Below, piece after piece: positions 30,577 to 30,928 of a stretch of DNA of 30,928 bases. The DNA is taken from assembly GCA_034437215.1 (NCBI GenBank), contig DAOTVC010000130.1:1-30928 (forward strand), in the 5' to 3' direction. The stretch's first letter is position 1, and each line of letters opens with the position of its first letter. The position numbers and the translations under genes were made by a program. The DNA is from DAOTVC01 sp034437215. GTDB lineage: Bacteria; Chloroflexota; Anaerolineae; B4-G1; SLSP01. Below the pieces are notes generated by a model. The model was not told the origin of the DNA. It saw only the letters and a program-made list of their open reading frames with translations, and did no database searches.

Positions 30577-30928
30577 ATGTCACAGCGTGCGTTGATCTAT
30601 CGTCTGGTCGTACTGCTTCTCTTGGTGTCCACCCTCTTTGGCGCCTGCCGGCTGCGCCCGGATCGGTGGCGCGACGACGGCTCTGTACCGTCTGAGCTGG
30701 AGGACCTCCCCCTGCCACCACCGCGTCTCCTCGACCGCAAGCCCGAGCTCGCGGAGCGCCAGCCGCTGGATGCCTCGCTGGAGCTGATCTTCGACCAGCC
30801 CATGGATCAGGAGAGCGTCGAGGCGGCCTTCTCCCTCCGGCCCCAGGTCGAGGGCGAGTTCGCGTGGCGGGATGCCCGCACCGTCGCCTTCCGGCCCGCC
30901 GGACGGCTGGAGCGGGGCGCCCGCTACG
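30577..30928 (+). CDS. Partial alpha-2-macroglobulin-family lipoprotein (N-terminus)
   Basis: The 117 visible residues begin with a lipoprotein signal (hydrophobic residues about 9-22, lipobox FGAC with Cys24), then a Pro-rich spacer, then an Ig-like segment (LDASLELIFDQPMDQESVEAAFSLRPQVEGEFAWRD...) of the bacterial Ig-like/SbsA type that opens many bacterial alpha-2-macroglobulins. GAGGAGG (30565-30571) precedes the ATG. The frame stays open to the window edge. In E. coli and many other bacteria the alpha-2-macroglobulin gene (yfhM) follows pbpC, and the pair is thought to guard and repair a breached envelope. The identity is inferred from context and the Ig-like start; the thioester region is outside the window. 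Confidence 0.75.
   Translation, partial: MSQRALIYRLVVLLLLVSTLFGACRLRPDRWRDDGSVPSELEDLPLPPPRLLDRKPELAERQPLDASLELIFDQPMDQESVEAAFSLRPQVEGEFAWRDARTVAFRPAGRLERGARY

Overview
The window looks like a chromosomal segment of a GC-rich, probably free-living bacterium. A Chloroflexota (Anaerolineae/Caldilineae-like) origin is my best inference. It rests on Pro-Thr linkers and tails, an FhaA/FhaB-like FHA pair, a PPDK next to a membrane-anchored peptide-binding protein, a PEBP-like lipoprotein, and dispersed short palindromic repeats in the gaps. No rRNA, tRNA or other phylogenetic marker is present, so this stays an inference. No phage, IS transposase, CRISPR array or toxin-antitoxin system was seen.

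Layout. 1-2616 (minus): the start of a Pro-Thr-linker membrane protein, overlapped by a sensor histidine kinase. 3188-8048 (plus): secG, a family-5 solute-binding protein and pyruvate phosphate dikinase, closed by a strong terminator. 8428-11203 (plus): a nitrilase with a C-terminal membrane anchor, overlapping a GT-C-type membrane glycosyltransferase. 11218-12426 (minus): FhaB-like and FhaA-like proteins. 12610-15774 (plus, divergent from fhaA): a very large fusion of a glycosidase-like barrel with both catalytic glutamates replaced and an O-antigen ligase/polymerase membrane domain. 15942-17527: a DUF4230-like protein and a metallo-beta-lactamase-fold hydrolase. 17605-20000: murJ and a SAM hydrolase. 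20134-22986: murA, rdgB and a menA-like prenyltransferase with overlapping ends. 23131-27577: an alkaline-phosphatase-superfamily enzyme, a homoserine-dehydrogenase-like enzyme, a PEBP-like lipoprotein and an aldo/keto reductase. 27929-30928: pbpC and the start of an alpha-2-macroglobulin-like lipoprotein.

The common theme is cell-envelope construction: lipid II precursor synthesis (murA), flipping (murJ), polymerisation and crosslinking (pbpC), envelope defence (alpha-2-macroglobulin), protein export (secG), glycan transfer or polymerisation (GT-C enzyme, Wzy-like fusion) and FHA phospho-signalling. Housekeeping genes are mixed in.

Four things stand out. (1) The pseudo-glycosidase/Wzy fusion. 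(2) A MurA with Asp in place of the fosfomycin-target Cys. (3) Three genes (fhaA-like, Wzy fusion, murJ) whose TATAAT boxes end only 7-8 nt before the ATG, which predicts leaderless mRNAs. (4) A modular family of intergenic repeats: palindromes with 9-nt-periodic arms, a three-copy dispersed element with 7-nt-periodic arms, and several heptad tracts just upstream of genes.
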